Positions 15,628-23,340 of a stretch of DNA of 26,842 nt are shown here, piece by piece. Location of the stretch: positions 1 to 26,842 of the forward strand of contig DLQD01000122.1 of the NCBI GenBank assembly GCA_002480015.1. Reading direction: 5' to 3'. The position numbers were made by a program, and so were the translations under genes. Position 1 is the first letter of the stretch. Every line of letters begins with the position of its first letter. The DNA is from Opitutia bacterium UBA7441 (GTDB lineage: Bacteria; Verrucomicrobiota; Verrucomicrobiia; Opitutales; Coraliomargaritaceae). The notes under the pieces were generated by a model. That model was not told where the DNA came from, made no database searches, and saw only the letters and a list, made by a program, of their open reading frames with translations.

Positions 15628-16836
15628 ATGTTGAAAGACGAATTACAGGAAATCCAAGGGCTCTATGGCTCATTCAGTCTATCGGAAAGGATCTTGCAGA
15701 AGATATGGCTGCAAGGAGATTTTGATCAAAGCACTTTGCGCACGGAATCGGGTAAGCGACTGCGAGTGATCGATCCTGGTCGCTGGAATCTTTTGGAGGG
15801 GCCTGATTTTTTGGAAGCACAGCTGGAACTGGAAGACGTTGGGGTAGTTGGTGATGTGGAGGTGCACTTCCATTTAGATGACTGGCACTTGCATGCGCAT
15901 CGAGGTAATCCAAACTTTTCGGATGTTTGCCTACACGTAGTGCTCTACCCGGAGAAAGGCTCGAAACAAACGGTCATCACTGCCAAGGGGACGGTCCCGG
16001 AGCTATTGTATTTGCTGCCGCTTTTAGAGCGGGACCTGGAGGACTATGCGGTGGACGACGCTCTCCTCGGATTGGAGCAAGTCGAGGACGCCGAGTGGAT
16101 GTTGCGATTTATGGAGCGTGCTTTGGACGAGCGGCGTGCGATCCTGCGCGAGGGGGCATCGGCGCGCTGGGCGCGCAAGGTGGATTTCGCGCGGAAGCGT
16201 GTGCAAGGCAGTTCCTGGCGGGAGGCTTGTCACCAATACTGTCTCGAAGTGCTCGGTTATGCGCGCAACCGTGCCCCGATGGCCCGCGTCGCACTGAGCC
16301 ACCGGATCGAAGATTTCAGCGAGGGGCGCGTGGAGGTGGAGGCGCTATTCGCGGAGGAGCGGGGACGCTGGCGCTTGAGTGGTTTGCGCCCAGCCAATCA
16401 TCCGCGGCACCGTCTCGCACAGTATGTTGAAATCTGCCGAATGCACCCAGACTGGCCTGAGCGGTTAAAGCGGGTCTTGGACGATTTGGACGATTTTAAG
16501 GGCTTGGACGGCTCGGTAACCGGGGACGCATCTCTCTCGTCCGCGGCCTTTCGTAAACAGCAGGGGTTAGCCGGCTTGGCAGAGCGTATTGCCCAGGAAG
16601 TCTTTTCCGGCGCGATCAGCGCCAAGCGCCTAAATACTTTGGTCTGCGATGCGCTGCTACCTTTGGCGCAGGCGTCAGGCCTTCTGGAGGCGGAAGCCCT
16701 CTGGTGGCATTGGCCGGCCGGAGATGCACCAGAGCGATTGCATGCTTTCCTTAAGCAGTCGCAGGTTATCGACCGTGCAGAGCCGTTTTCCAACGGTCAG
16801 GTGCAGGGGGCAGTGCAGTTGATGATTGAGAGGTAG
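15628..16836 (+). CDS. DUF2851 family protein
   Basis: A 402-residue cytosolic protein of the DUF2851 family, function unknown. Recognisable blocks are the N-terminal IWLQGDF, LRVIDPGRWNLLEGPDFLEA and GDVEVHFHLDDWHLHAH, followed by a helical C-terminal half. The His/Asp-rich HFHLDDWHLHAH region could be a metal or nuclease-type site, but this is only an inference. ATG 15628 is preferred over ATG 15622 because AAAGGA sits at a proper distance from it, whereas it touches 15622. It is the last gene of the + strand block and runs into a strong bidirectional terminator. Confidence 0.8.
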   Translation: MLKDELQEIQGLYGSFSLSERILQKIWLQGDFDQSTLRTESGKRLRVIDPGRWNLLEGPDFLEAQLELEDVGVVGDVEVHFHLDDWHLHAHRGNPNFSDVCLHVVLYPEKGSKQTVITAKGTVPELLYLLPLLERDLEDYAVDDALLGLEQVEDAEWMLRFMERALDERRAILREGASARWARKVDFARKRVQGSSWREACHQYCLEVLGYARNRAPMARVALSHRIEDFSEGRVEVEALFAEERGRWRLSGLRPANHPRHRLAQYVEICRMHPDWPERLKRVLDDLDDFKGLDGSVTGDASLSSAAFRKQQGLAGLAERIAQEVFSGAISAKRLNTLVCDALLPLAQASGLLEAEALWWHWPAGDAPERLHAFLKQSQVIDRAEPFSNGQVQGAVQLMIER

Positions 16837-16839
16837 GGA

Positions 16840-16872
16840 GTGTATGATCCTAAAGCTTAAGATGTCATACAC
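16840..16872 (+). terminator. Hairpin immediately after the DUF2851 gene
   Basis: GTGTATGA (16840-16847) pairs perfectly with TCATACAC (16865-16872), with a 17-base interior. It starts 4 bases after the stop codon. There is no T-run, so it is probably a stability element ahead of the main terminator at 16913-16944. Confidence 0.4.
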
Positions 16873-16912
16873 GAAGACGACAGTGGGATTCTGGCGAACG
16901 GTCTCTGGCCAA

Positions 16913-16944
16913 AAAAATCCCGCCGGTTAGCCGGCGGGATTTTT
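16913..16944. terminator. Strong bidirectional intrinsic terminator
   Basis: Arms 16913-16926 and 16931-16944 are perfect complements (GC-rich core TCCCGCCGG with a TTAG loop) flanked by A-run and T-run, so it works on both strands. It separates the DUF2851 gene on + from trxA on -, exactly where convergent transcription meets. Confidence 0.93.
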
Positions 16945-16964
16945 GAAAGTTAGGCTGGCTCGAT

Positions 16965-17282
16965 TTACACGAGTTTGGCTTTGAGATCCTCTTTGGAAGT
17001 GAGGCCGACGACGGTGTCCGCGACTTTACCATCTTTGAAAATGAGGATCGTCGGAATCGCACGAATTTCATACTTGGTGGCGACTTCGCTGTTATTGTCG
17101 ACGTTGACCTTGCAGATTTTGACGGCGCCACCGAGTTCTTCGGCAAGCTCTTCCAGGATAGGGGCGATGGCTTTACAGGGACCACACCACGGTGCCCAAA
17201 AGTCGACGACGACTGGAGCGGGACCGCTGGATACGGTCGAATCAAAATTGGAGCTATCGAGTTCTGTGATTTTATCGGACAT
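16965..17282 (-). CDS. trxA: Thioredoxin
   Basis: A 105-residue cytosolic thioredoxin that reduces protein disulfides. The active-site motif is DFWAPWCGPCKAIAP, the cis-Pro loop is IRAIPTILIFKDG, and the C-terminal helix is SKEDLKAKLV. Length is normal for the family. It is the distal gene of the - strand block and ends in the bidirectional terminator. Confidence 0.97.
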   Translation of the reverse strand: MSDKITELDSSNFDSTVSSGPAPVVVDFWAPWCGPCKAIAPILEELAEELGGAVKICKVNVDNNSEVATKYEIRAIPTILIFKDGKVADTVVGLTSKEDLKAKLV

Positions 17283-17307
17283 GATATCTGTCTGGTTTGT
17301 TTTCTAG

Positions 17308-17763
17308 TTATTTGAGAAAAGGGAGCGTGTCTTGCACGAGCAGGACGGTGAAAGCAATCGCGATGGCGGCCGCGAGTGCATCGACAACGAGCAGGGTGAC
17401 ACTAGGTCCGGAATCTGGATTGATCGATATGGAGGGCGCGGGTGTGGGCGCGGGCTGTGCTGTGTCTGGCTTTTGGGAGATAGCCACTTTGGCTGGTGTC
17501 GGCGTCGGTGCGGCAGCGGGCTTTGGAGCGATCACTGACTGGGCCGATGTGCTCTCAGGCAGCTCTTCGGAAGAGGCGGCTGGCTGTGCTGCAGGCGTCT
17601 TGAGCGTGAGAGGGGAGCGGGAGGCGGTGTTGGGTATACTTTGCTCGTTCTGCTCGGCTTCGCCATTCTGCTCGGCTTCGATATTGTGTGCTGCTTCGAT
17701 ATTGTGTGCTGCTTCGTTAAGGCTGGGGGGGGCGGCAGGTGTTTCGTGGTGGGGATCTTTCAT
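17308..17763 (-). CDS. Pro/Ala-rich protein with one C-terminal membrane segment, function unknown
   Basis: A 151-residue protein, low-complexity and rich in Ala, Pro, Glu and Ser over residues 1-118, with one hydrophobic segment at about 121-145 (SVTLLVVDALAAAIAIAFTV) close to the C-terminus. It looks tail-anchored, with a disordered cytosolic or periplasmic arm. Residues about 15-38 are encoded by four 18-base repeats (see the separate repeat entry), giving AAHNIE and AEQNGE-type units. No family is recognised. Gap of 25 bases to trxA, so the two may be co-transcribed. Confidence 0.65.
   Translation of the reverse strand: MKDPHHETPAAPPSLNEAAHNIEAAHNIEAEQNGEAEQNEQSIPNTASRSPLTLKTPAAQPAASSEELPESTSAQSVIAPKPAAAPTPTPAKVAISQKPDTAQPAPTPAPSISINPDSGPSVTLLVVDALAAAIAIAFTVLLVQDTLPFLK
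17648..17719 (-). repeat. Four imperfect 18-base tandem repeats inside a coding region
   Basis: Units 17648-17665, 17666-17683, 17684-17701 and 17702-17719 share the core TGCTCGGCTTCG or TGTGCTGCTTCG. The period is a multiple of three, so copy-number change would keep the frame and lengthen or shorten the disordered arm of the encoded protein. Confidence 0.85.
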
Positions 17764-17807
17764 TATGTCGGTAGGCTAGGGGTGCTCCGGCTGCTGTCAA
17801 GAGGACC

Positions 17808-18065
17808 TTATTCCGGCGTGCTTTCTTTGATGATGTCCTTAAGCTCGCGGCGCTCGACAGTGTCGAGGGTCTTGCCCTTTCGGTCGAGGGTTTCGAAAGT
17901 TTTTAGGACGGTCTCTGTCATACGCTCGTGCGTCTCCTGCGAGCCGCCGACGATGGCGAAGCGTTCGGCTTGAGTGATACGTTTGTGTCCGTCTTTATGG
18001 TCGAGGCCGACGCCGATCAGGTGGGCCTGAGCTGGCTTAGATTGTGGGCTATTGGAGCGGCTCAT
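17808..18065 (-). CDS. Small hypothetical protein overlapping scpA
   Basis: An 85-residue soluble protein. The N-terminal part (SNSPQSKPAQAHLIGVGLDH) is followed by KRITQAERFAIVGGSQETHE and a charged helical C-terminal half (VLKTFETLDRKGKTL, ERRELKDII). Its start overlaps the stop of scpA (18062-18065), pointing to translational coupling. It occupies the position where scpB often follows scpA in bacteria, but it does not resemble ScpB (too short, no winged-helix pattern). No known family recognised. Confidence 0.7.
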   Translation of the reverse strand: MSRSNSPQSKPAQAHLIGVGLDHKDGHKRITQAERFAIVGGSQETHERMTETVLKTFETLDRKGKTLDTVERRELKDIIKESTPE

Positions 18066-18841
18066 TCGCTGGGATCGGAAGGAGATAATTCGGCTTCAGC
18101 AAGACGTAGGCAACGAATGTCGCCAAAAGCGCGATCCTGCTGTAGTTTGATTTTACTTAAACGAGTTAGTTCGAGGACTGCAAGAAAGGTGGCCACAATT
18201 GTGGTGATGGTCGTGCTTGACTCAAAGAGTTCCGAAAAGAGGAAGCTGGGCTCGTGCTTGATGCGGAGGAGGATGAGCTCCATGCGATCGGAGACGGTAA
18301 CTTGCTCGGCATTGATTTGTCCTTCGTCGATGCGCTCGGCGAGGCGGCGGAGGACTTGGTTGAAGGTGTTCCAGAGGTCGACGCGGTCAACGGGTTTGAG
18401 CGGGCGCTCGACCGCTTCCACTGCGTCCTTAGGGCCGATTCGGGCGATCAGATCGTGACTACTTAGGATGAGCTTACGGATGTCTTCGGCCGCTTCTTTG
18501 AATTTGCGATATTCAAGCAGTTGCTGGACGAGTTCCCAGCGGGGGTCGATGTCCTCGTCTTCAACGTCTTCGTTGGACCCTTGATCCTTTTTCGGTAGGA
18601 GCATGCGGCTCTTAATATACATGAGCGTGGAGGCCATGACGAAGAACTCCCCGGCTACTTCGAGGTCGAGTGTCTCCATGGAGCCGAGAATGGCGATGTA
18701 TTGCTCGGTAACGCGCTCGATTGGGATGTCGTAAATGTCGACTTCACTGCGCCGGATTAAATAGAGAAGCAAATCCAGAGGCCCCTCGAAGGCGGGGAGC
18801 CGTATGGCGAATTCGTTTTCAGGGATAAGGGCTTCTTCCAT
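18062..18841 (-). CDS. scpA: Segregation and condensation protein A (kleisin)
   Basis: A 259-residue ScpA, the kleisin subunit of the SMC-ScpAB condensin that organises the chromosome. The N-terminal SMC-neck-binding region is recognisable as FEGPLDLLLYLIRRSEVDIYD, IPIERVTEQYIAIL and ASTLMYIKSRMLLPK; an acidic linker (EDVEDEDIDP) and the C-terminal winged-helix region follow. Length is normal. scpB is not in the window; a small unknown gene overlaps its 3' end instead. It lies 15 bases after the lptD-like gene in the same transcriptional direction. Confidence 0.95.
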   Translation of the reverse strand: MEEALIPENEFAIRLPAFEGPLDLLLYLIRRSEVDIYDIPIERVTEQYIAILGSMETLDLEVAGEFFVMASTLMYIKSRMLLPKKDQGSNEDVEDEDIDPRWELVQQLLEYRKFKEAAEDIRKLILSSHDLIARIGPKDAVEAVERPLKPVDRVDLWNTFNQVLRRLAERIDEGQINAEQVTVSDRMELILLRIKHEPSFLFSELFESSTTITTIVATFLAVLELTRLSKIKLQQDRAFGDIRCLRLAEAELSPSDPSE

Positions 18842-18856
18842 GGAGGGTAGACAGGT

Positions 18857-21013
18857 TTATTTGCCTTCTGCGAGGCGGAGCTGAACATCGAAGGAAACAT
18901 CGCTCTCTCGCTCGGCGTCTTCACGAAAGGTGATGGCGTAGAGAATCTCCCATGTGTTGCCGATACGAGTACGCAGGCCGAGGCGGTAATGGGTCAAGCT
19001 GCCTTGGTCAGCGTCGAAGTTGAGATCGGTGAGGAATGTGTAGCGCTCGTTTATACGGTAAATAAAGTCGAGGCGATATTGGTCGATGTGTTGGTTGAGT
19101 AAGTTGGTCGAAAGGCCGAGATCCCAGATCTCACCGCTCTGAATTGTGGTGCGGGTGCGCAATTCTTCAAGACTCAAGCTCTCGGTTTTGAAGCGGCTGG
19201 CGAGGTCGAATTTGAGCCAAGGGGCGGGATTGATGACGAGCTCGACCCAAGTGGCGTTAAAGGTCTCTTCTTCGCCGCTGTCGTAGCGGGGGCCTTTTTC
19301 GAAGAGAATGTCTTGGTAGAGATTCAGCGCGGCGAGAGTGCGGGAGCCGTAGTCTTTGGCGCGAGTCTGGAAGAGGTTTTCGACGCCGAGCCGGACGAGG
19401 TGGGTCTCTGAAATTTGGTCGACGTTACGCAGATCGCTGAGATTGAGAAGGGGGCGCTCCAAATCGAAGACTTGACGGTCGATGGTGGCGATCTCGTTGA
19501 TAGCGTCGGGGTCGGAAAAATAGCGGTATCGGAGTACGGGACGCACGAGGTGTCGGAGGCCGTCGATGCCCCAGGTCTTATTGACCGTGGGGTAGCTGGC
19601 GTAGGCGTGGGTTTCTAAATCGAAGCCCACTTCGTAGATCTCGCGGTTTGAGCTCCCGTCCAGAACCGTGGCGGGTGCGCTCAGGAAGTAGTTGTCGATT
19701 TGCTGATGGCTGTAGTTGCTGAAACGAGCGCCGGCCAGGGGTGTGAGTATAGCCCAGTCCTTGAGCCGGATGGGGCGCTCGATTCGGTAGGTGAAGTCGA
19801 TGCGGTCGGACTCGCCTTCGATGGTAATGCCAGGCACATTTTCGTCAAAGTCTTCGCGCAACTGGACATAGCTGGCGGAAGCGCGGTGGTAGGCGCCTGT
19901 ATTGAAGATCGGCACGGGCAGGAGATCATAGCGCACTTCGGGTAGGCGCTCTTGCACGATTTGAAAGTCATTTGGGCGGAAGCGGCCGAAGGCAGAGACA
20001 AGGTAGTTATCTCCCGTATAGACGGCTTCGGCGAAGTTGTCAGGGAGCTGGCTTTCGTCGAAAAGATCATCGCGGAAGTCGCGTGTGACTGCCGAGTCCG
20101 ACCAATAGCTCAGCGAGGCGGTGGTGGTGAAGCGCTCGCCGATGAGGTGTTTATGGCGCCATTCGGCAAAGCCACGCTCGGCGTCGATCGGGCGGTTGAG
20201 TGTATCGAGTTTGAGTTCGGAAGCGTCGCCTTGGTCGTCAATATAGCCAGTCGTTAAAGCGCCGACTATGCTTTGTGTTGAGGAGTTGTAGACGTATTGA
20301 GCAGTCGGCCCAGCAAGGAGTCCACGCTTGCTATAGTAGTCTAAATTCGCACCCGCTCGTAACCATGAGGCCACAGGGAAGAGAGTGGCGGTTTGCAGGT
20401 AGTAGCCGAGCTCTCCGTCGGAACCAACGTTGACATCGAACATGTAGGGGGCGTCGCCCATGTGATGAGTGTAGGAGGGAAGGTAGAAGAAGGGCACGCT
20501 ACCAATTTGGAAAATGGCTCCGTCCATGGATACATACTGTCCGGCCTCGTCTTCGGCGTAGCGGAGCGTGTCAGAGCTGACGCTCAAGCCGAACGGACTC
20601 GGGTCTCCGTAGTAGACCCTTGCTCCTTTTAGGGTGGTATCTTCGGTCGTGCCGCCGGCGCTGACACCGTTTACGTAGTAAGGCCATTGACCGGTTCGAA
20701 GAATATCGACGGAATAGAGGCTTTCGTTGGCATCGAAGCTCAGGCGATCGGCGATGAGACGTTTGCCCTCGCGTGTGATCGCGACGTTTCCGTCAGCATC
20801 GGCGAGTGCATAATTTTGATAGTAGGTGATCCGATCTGCCCGGATGCGGGTGTTGTCGAAGTCGAGTCGCGCATCACCCCGAGCGACAAGTCGCTGGGAG
20901 TCTTCGTCGAATTCCAGAGGTTCAAGCGAGCTGAGTTCAGGCAGAGCCGCGCTCAAGGAGATTGAGGACGTCAGTGAGAGAATTAGAAAGGTGTTCCGGG
21001 CGTTTACTAGCAC
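18857..21013 (-). CDS. lptD: LptD-like outer-membrane LPS assembly protein, cysteine-free
   Basis: A 718-residue outer-membrane protein. Residues 1-23 form a signal peptide; residues about 35-110 form an LptA/OstA-type beta-jellyroll (LVARGDARLDFDNTRIRADR, ADADGNVAITREGKRLIADR), and the rest is a beta-barrel with alternating aromatic/polar strands ending in a typical outer-membrane strand (SDVSFDVQLRLAEGK). The FQIGSVPFFYLPSY segment is a family landmark. LptD inserts lipopolysaccharide into the outer leaflet together with LptE. No Cys occurs anywhere in the protein, unlike E. coli LptD, which needs inter-domain disulfides. The final residue is Lys rather than the usual Phe/Trp. The alternative is a more distant OstA-like barrel protein. 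Confidence 0.85.
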   Translation of the reverse strand: MLVNARNTFLILSLTSSISLSAALPELSSLEPLEFDEDSQRLVARGDARLDFDNTRIRADRITYYQNYALADADGNVAITREGKRLIADRLSFDANESLYSVDILRTGQWPYYVNGVSAGGTTEDTTLKGARVYYGDPSPFGLSVSSDTLRYAEDEAGQYVSMDGAIFQIGSVPFFYLPSYTHHMGDAPYMFDVNVGSDGELGYYLQTATLFPVASWLRAGANLDYYSKRGLLAGPTAQYVYNSSTQSIVGALTTGYIDDQGDASELKLDTLNRPIDAERGFAEWRHKHLIGERFTTTASLSYWSDSAVTRDFRDDLFDESQLPDNFAEAVYTGDNYLVSAFGRFRPNDFQIVQERLPEVRYDLLPVPIFNTGAYHRASASYVQLREDFDENVPGITIEGESDRIDFTYRIERPIRLKDWAILTPLAGARFSNYSHQQIDNYFLSAPATVLDGSSNREIYEVGFDLETHAYASYPTVNKTWGIDGLRHLVRPVLRYRYFSDPDAINEIATIDRQVFDLERPLLNLSDLRNVDQISETHLVRLGVENLFQTRAKDYGSRTLAALNLYQDILFEKGPRYDSGEEETFNATWVELVINPAPWLKFDLASRFKTESLSLEELRTRTTIQSGEIWDLGLSTNLLNQHIDQYRLDFIYRINERYTFLTDLNFDADQGSLTHYRLGLRTRIGNTWEILYAITFREDAERESDVSFDVQLRLAEGK

Positions 21014-21070
21014 GGGTCGGGACTATGGGCCGAGGATTTTCGGTGGACAAGTCTTTTATGCCAGGTGCTC

Positions 21071-22213
21071 TTAGAGTTCACGGGAGCCAACGTAGACGCG
21101 GATGACACGTTTGGTCACGGAACAGAGTGTTTCCCATGGGATGGTCTCGGCGAGGCCACTGAATTCGGTGGCGGTGATTTCGCTGCCCAGATCTCTACCG
21201 ATGAGTACGGCGTGATCACCGATCTGGGCGGCGGGACAGTCAGTGACGTCGATAATCGTCTGATCCATAGTCACGCGACCGAGGATTGGGCAGCGCTGGC
21301 CATGTAGGAGCACGGCGCCACGGTTGCTGAGCCCGAGTGGCACGCCGTCTCCGTAGCCGGCGGTGAGCACGGCGAGGCGTGAGTCGCGGCTCAGCTGGCA
21401 ACTACGTGCGTAGCTGATGTCGGTGCCGGCAGGCAGGTCTTTGACTAGGCCCACGCGGGTGTGAAAGCTGAAAACGGGCTCGACCGTAACACGCCCGAGG
21501 GCGGATTGCGGATAGGGCGGGATGCCGAATTGGAGGAGGCCAATGCGCACGGCATTGAAGGGGCTGTCGCCGCGCAGGCTGTCGATCCCCGCGGAGTTGT
21601 CGGCGTGTATGAGTAGGCCTTCGGGCAGTGGTGCGGCTTCGAGGAGCACGGCTAGAAAGCGCTCGCGCTGCGTCTGGGTAAAGGCGGGATCGCTGTCTGC
21701 ACTGGAGAAATGGGTGTAGACACCCTCGAGTTTGAGTGCGGTCAAGGCGTTGATCGTCTGCAGAAGTGCGGTCGCTTCGGTGTGCCAGACCCCAAGACGC
21801 CCCATTCCGGTATCAACTTTGAGGTGGATCTTGATCTTGGTTGAGTGCTTTTTGGCGAGGGCGTGCAGGCGCTCGCACTCCGCCTCTGTACTGACGGTTG
21901 CGGTTAGATCATGCTCGATGAGCAGTGTGTCTTCCTCTGGTAGGAGTGGGCTGAGCAGAAGGATTGGCCAGCCCGCGCCCATGTGGCGTATGTCGAGAGC
22001 TTCAGCGGCGTTGGCTACAGCAAAGTAATCCACGCCGCTCTGCATCAGGCGCCGCACGATTTGCGGCATGCCGTGTCCATAGGCGTCAGCCTTGACCACT
22101 GCGACGTAGCGCATTCGCTGAGGCAGCGCGGCTTGGATACGCTTTAAATTGCGTTCAAAGGCGGCCAGGTCGATCTCCGCCCAGCAGCGGTGGTGGAGGG
22201 CTGTGCGTTTCAT
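21071..22213 (-). CDS. alr: Alanine racemase
   Basis: A 380-residue PLP-dependent alanine racemase making D-alanine for peptidoglycan. The PLP Lys is K41 in VVKADAYGHG; the second catalytic base is the Tyr in DISYARSCQL; VLTAGYGDGVPLGLSN and PILGRVTMDQTIIDVT are conserved in the family. An in-frame ATG at 22264 would add 17 residues (MQFSTPEKQF...) without family counterpart, so ATG 22213 is chosen. Gap to lptD is 57 bases, to tsaB 75 bases, all on the same strand. Confidence 0.96.
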   Translation of the reverse strand: MKRTALHHRCWAEIDLAAFERNLKRIQAALPQRMRYVAVVKADAYGHGMPQIVRRLMQSGVDYFAVANAAEALDIRHMGAGWPILLLSPLLPEEDTLLIEHDLTATVSTEAECERLHALAKKHSTKIKIHLKVDTGMGRLGVWHTEATALLQTINALTALKLEGVYTHFSSADSDPAFTQTQRERFLAVLLEAAPLPEGLLIHADNSAGIDSLRGDSPFNAVRIGLLQFGIPPYPQSALGRVTVEPVFSFHTRVGLVKDLPAGTDISYARSCQLSRDSRLAVLTAGYGDGVPLGLSNRGAVLLHGQRCPILGRVTMDQTIIDVTDCPAAQIGDHAVLIGRDLGSEITATEFSGLAETIPWETLCSVTKRVIRVYVGSREL

Positions 22214-22288
22214 TTTTAAATGATGGGAATCAGGAAACTGTTTCTCTGGCGTAGAAAATTGCATCTGCGAAAGTGCAATAGAATCAGC

Positions 22289-22945
22289 TTAGGCGCGGTG
22301 ACGGGTCGGTGTCCATTTTTGAAATGTGTTGATGCAGGAGCTGTAGAGTTGGACGCCTTTGGTGGCTTGCAAAAACATGGGGTGCTGACACACCTCCGCG
22401 ATCCGCGCAGGACTATATTCAATGGTTTGCGCACCGGGCGGGAGGCTTTGCCAACCCTTGCGCTGGGGCAAGTGATAGAGAGGGCCTTTCCAGGAGACGA
22501 GCTCTGTATCGTCGATAACATCGATGGAAATAGGTTTGCCGTTTTCGATGGTCAGGGCATTCCAAGCGCCTTTTTTCCAGTCGGAGACGAGGAGGGCTTC
22601 TTGCAAATCCGGCGAATCATGCAGGAGGGCGAGAGCGCAAAGCTGAAGGCTGTTGTATTTGTAAAGCTTCGCGGTCTCGGGATAGAGGCGGATCCATGTC
22701 TCGATCGCCATGGCACAAAGCCGCAGGCCCAGGACAGAGCCGGGCCCCTCACAGTAGAGATAGGCGCTGATCTCGTTCAAGTGCGTGCCAGCCTCTTGGA
22801 GAGCCGATTCGATGGTTGGAAAGAGGTCTTCCAGCGGCGCACCTTCGCGCTGGACTTGAGCGAGCCAGCGATCATTTTGATCCAAAACTCCGGCGAAGAC
22901 GGTGCTTCCTGAGCCGTCGATGACTAGTAAGGGCTTAGGGCTCAT
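22289..22945 (-). CDS. tsaB: TsaB-like tRNA threonylcarbamoyladenosine biosynthesis protein, divergent
   Basis: A 218-residue actin-fold (ASKHA) protein of the TsaB family, the partner that activates TsaD for t6A37 tRNA modification. The N-terminal LLVIDGSGSTVFAGVLDQ and the EGPGSVLGLRLCAMAIETW segment (compare GPGSFTGLR of typical TsaB) are the main evidence. The C-terminal half (SDWKKGAWNALTI, PTRHRA end) is less conserved. The start overlaps the stop of the pntAB-like gene (ATGA, 22942-22945). Identification is good for the family but divergent enough that a TsaB-like paralogue cannot be excluded. Confidence 0.75.
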   Translation of the reverse strand: MSPKPLLVIDGSGSTVFAGVLDQNDRWLAQVQREGAPLEDLFPTIESALQEAGTHLNEISAYLYCEGPGSVLGLRLCAMAIETWIRLYPETAKLYKYNSLQLCALALLHDSPDLQEALLVSDWKKGAWNALTIENGKPISIDVIDDTELVSWKGPLYHLPQRKGWQSLPPGAQTIEYSPARIAEVCQHPMFLQATKGVQLYSSCINTFQKWTPTRHRA

Positions 22946-23214
22946 AAACCTTTAAAATGTGTGACCAAACCTGTGACAGTGGCCTTAGTGTCGCCGTATA
23001 GCATGGGGGTATATGGCGCGGCAAAGCCGAGCCAGACGGAGAAGCCATTGTAGCTCGTATGAACCGCCAGGATGGCGCCGACCACGGTGATCCCCGAAAT
23101 CGCGTTCGACCCTGACATCAATGGGGTGTGCAGCCGTGAGGGCACTTTGCCTATAAACTCGAAGCCTAGGAAGGCGGCCAGCACAGAGATGAATAATAGG
23201 AGTCTGAGTTCCAT
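22942..23214 (-). CDS. pntAB: Orphan, C-terminally shortened PntAB-like transhydrogenase subunit
   Basis: A 90-residue protein resembling the small membrane subunit (alpha-2, PntAB) of proton-translocating NAD(P) transhydrogenase. Residues 1-50 match well: LLLFISVLAAFLGFEFIGKVP (first helix) and LHTPLMSGSNAISGITVVGA (second). After WLGFAA the expected third helix with NVVGG and a VTDRM-like end is missing; instead a polar run ending GLVTHFKGL follows, and no other frame encodes the missing helix. No pntAA or pntB lies beside it. The start is put at ATG 23214 by family alignment; the longer frame from 23277 lacks support. Overlap with tsaB (ATGA) suggests it is still translated. It may be a decaying remnant or a specialised short form. 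Confidence 0.7.
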   Translation of the reverse strand: MELRLLLFISVLAAFLGFEFIGKVPSRLHTPLMSGSNAISGITVVGAILAVHTSYNGFSVWLGFAAPYTPMLYGDTKATVTGLVTHFKGL

Positions 23215-23340
23215 AGGTATTGAAGGAGGGTAACGTTTTTCTACTTCTAATGATTCAATCTCTCCATCGGGTGGCAAGCAGTAAGCAGCAGGCGGGGTAA
23301 GAGTCTTGCATGTTGCGATAGATTGTTTTCACTGAATTTT

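Noticed and set aside
17648..17719. CRISPR-like short repeats
   Set aside because: The units are contiguous, 18 bases, in frame inside a coding region and without spacers.
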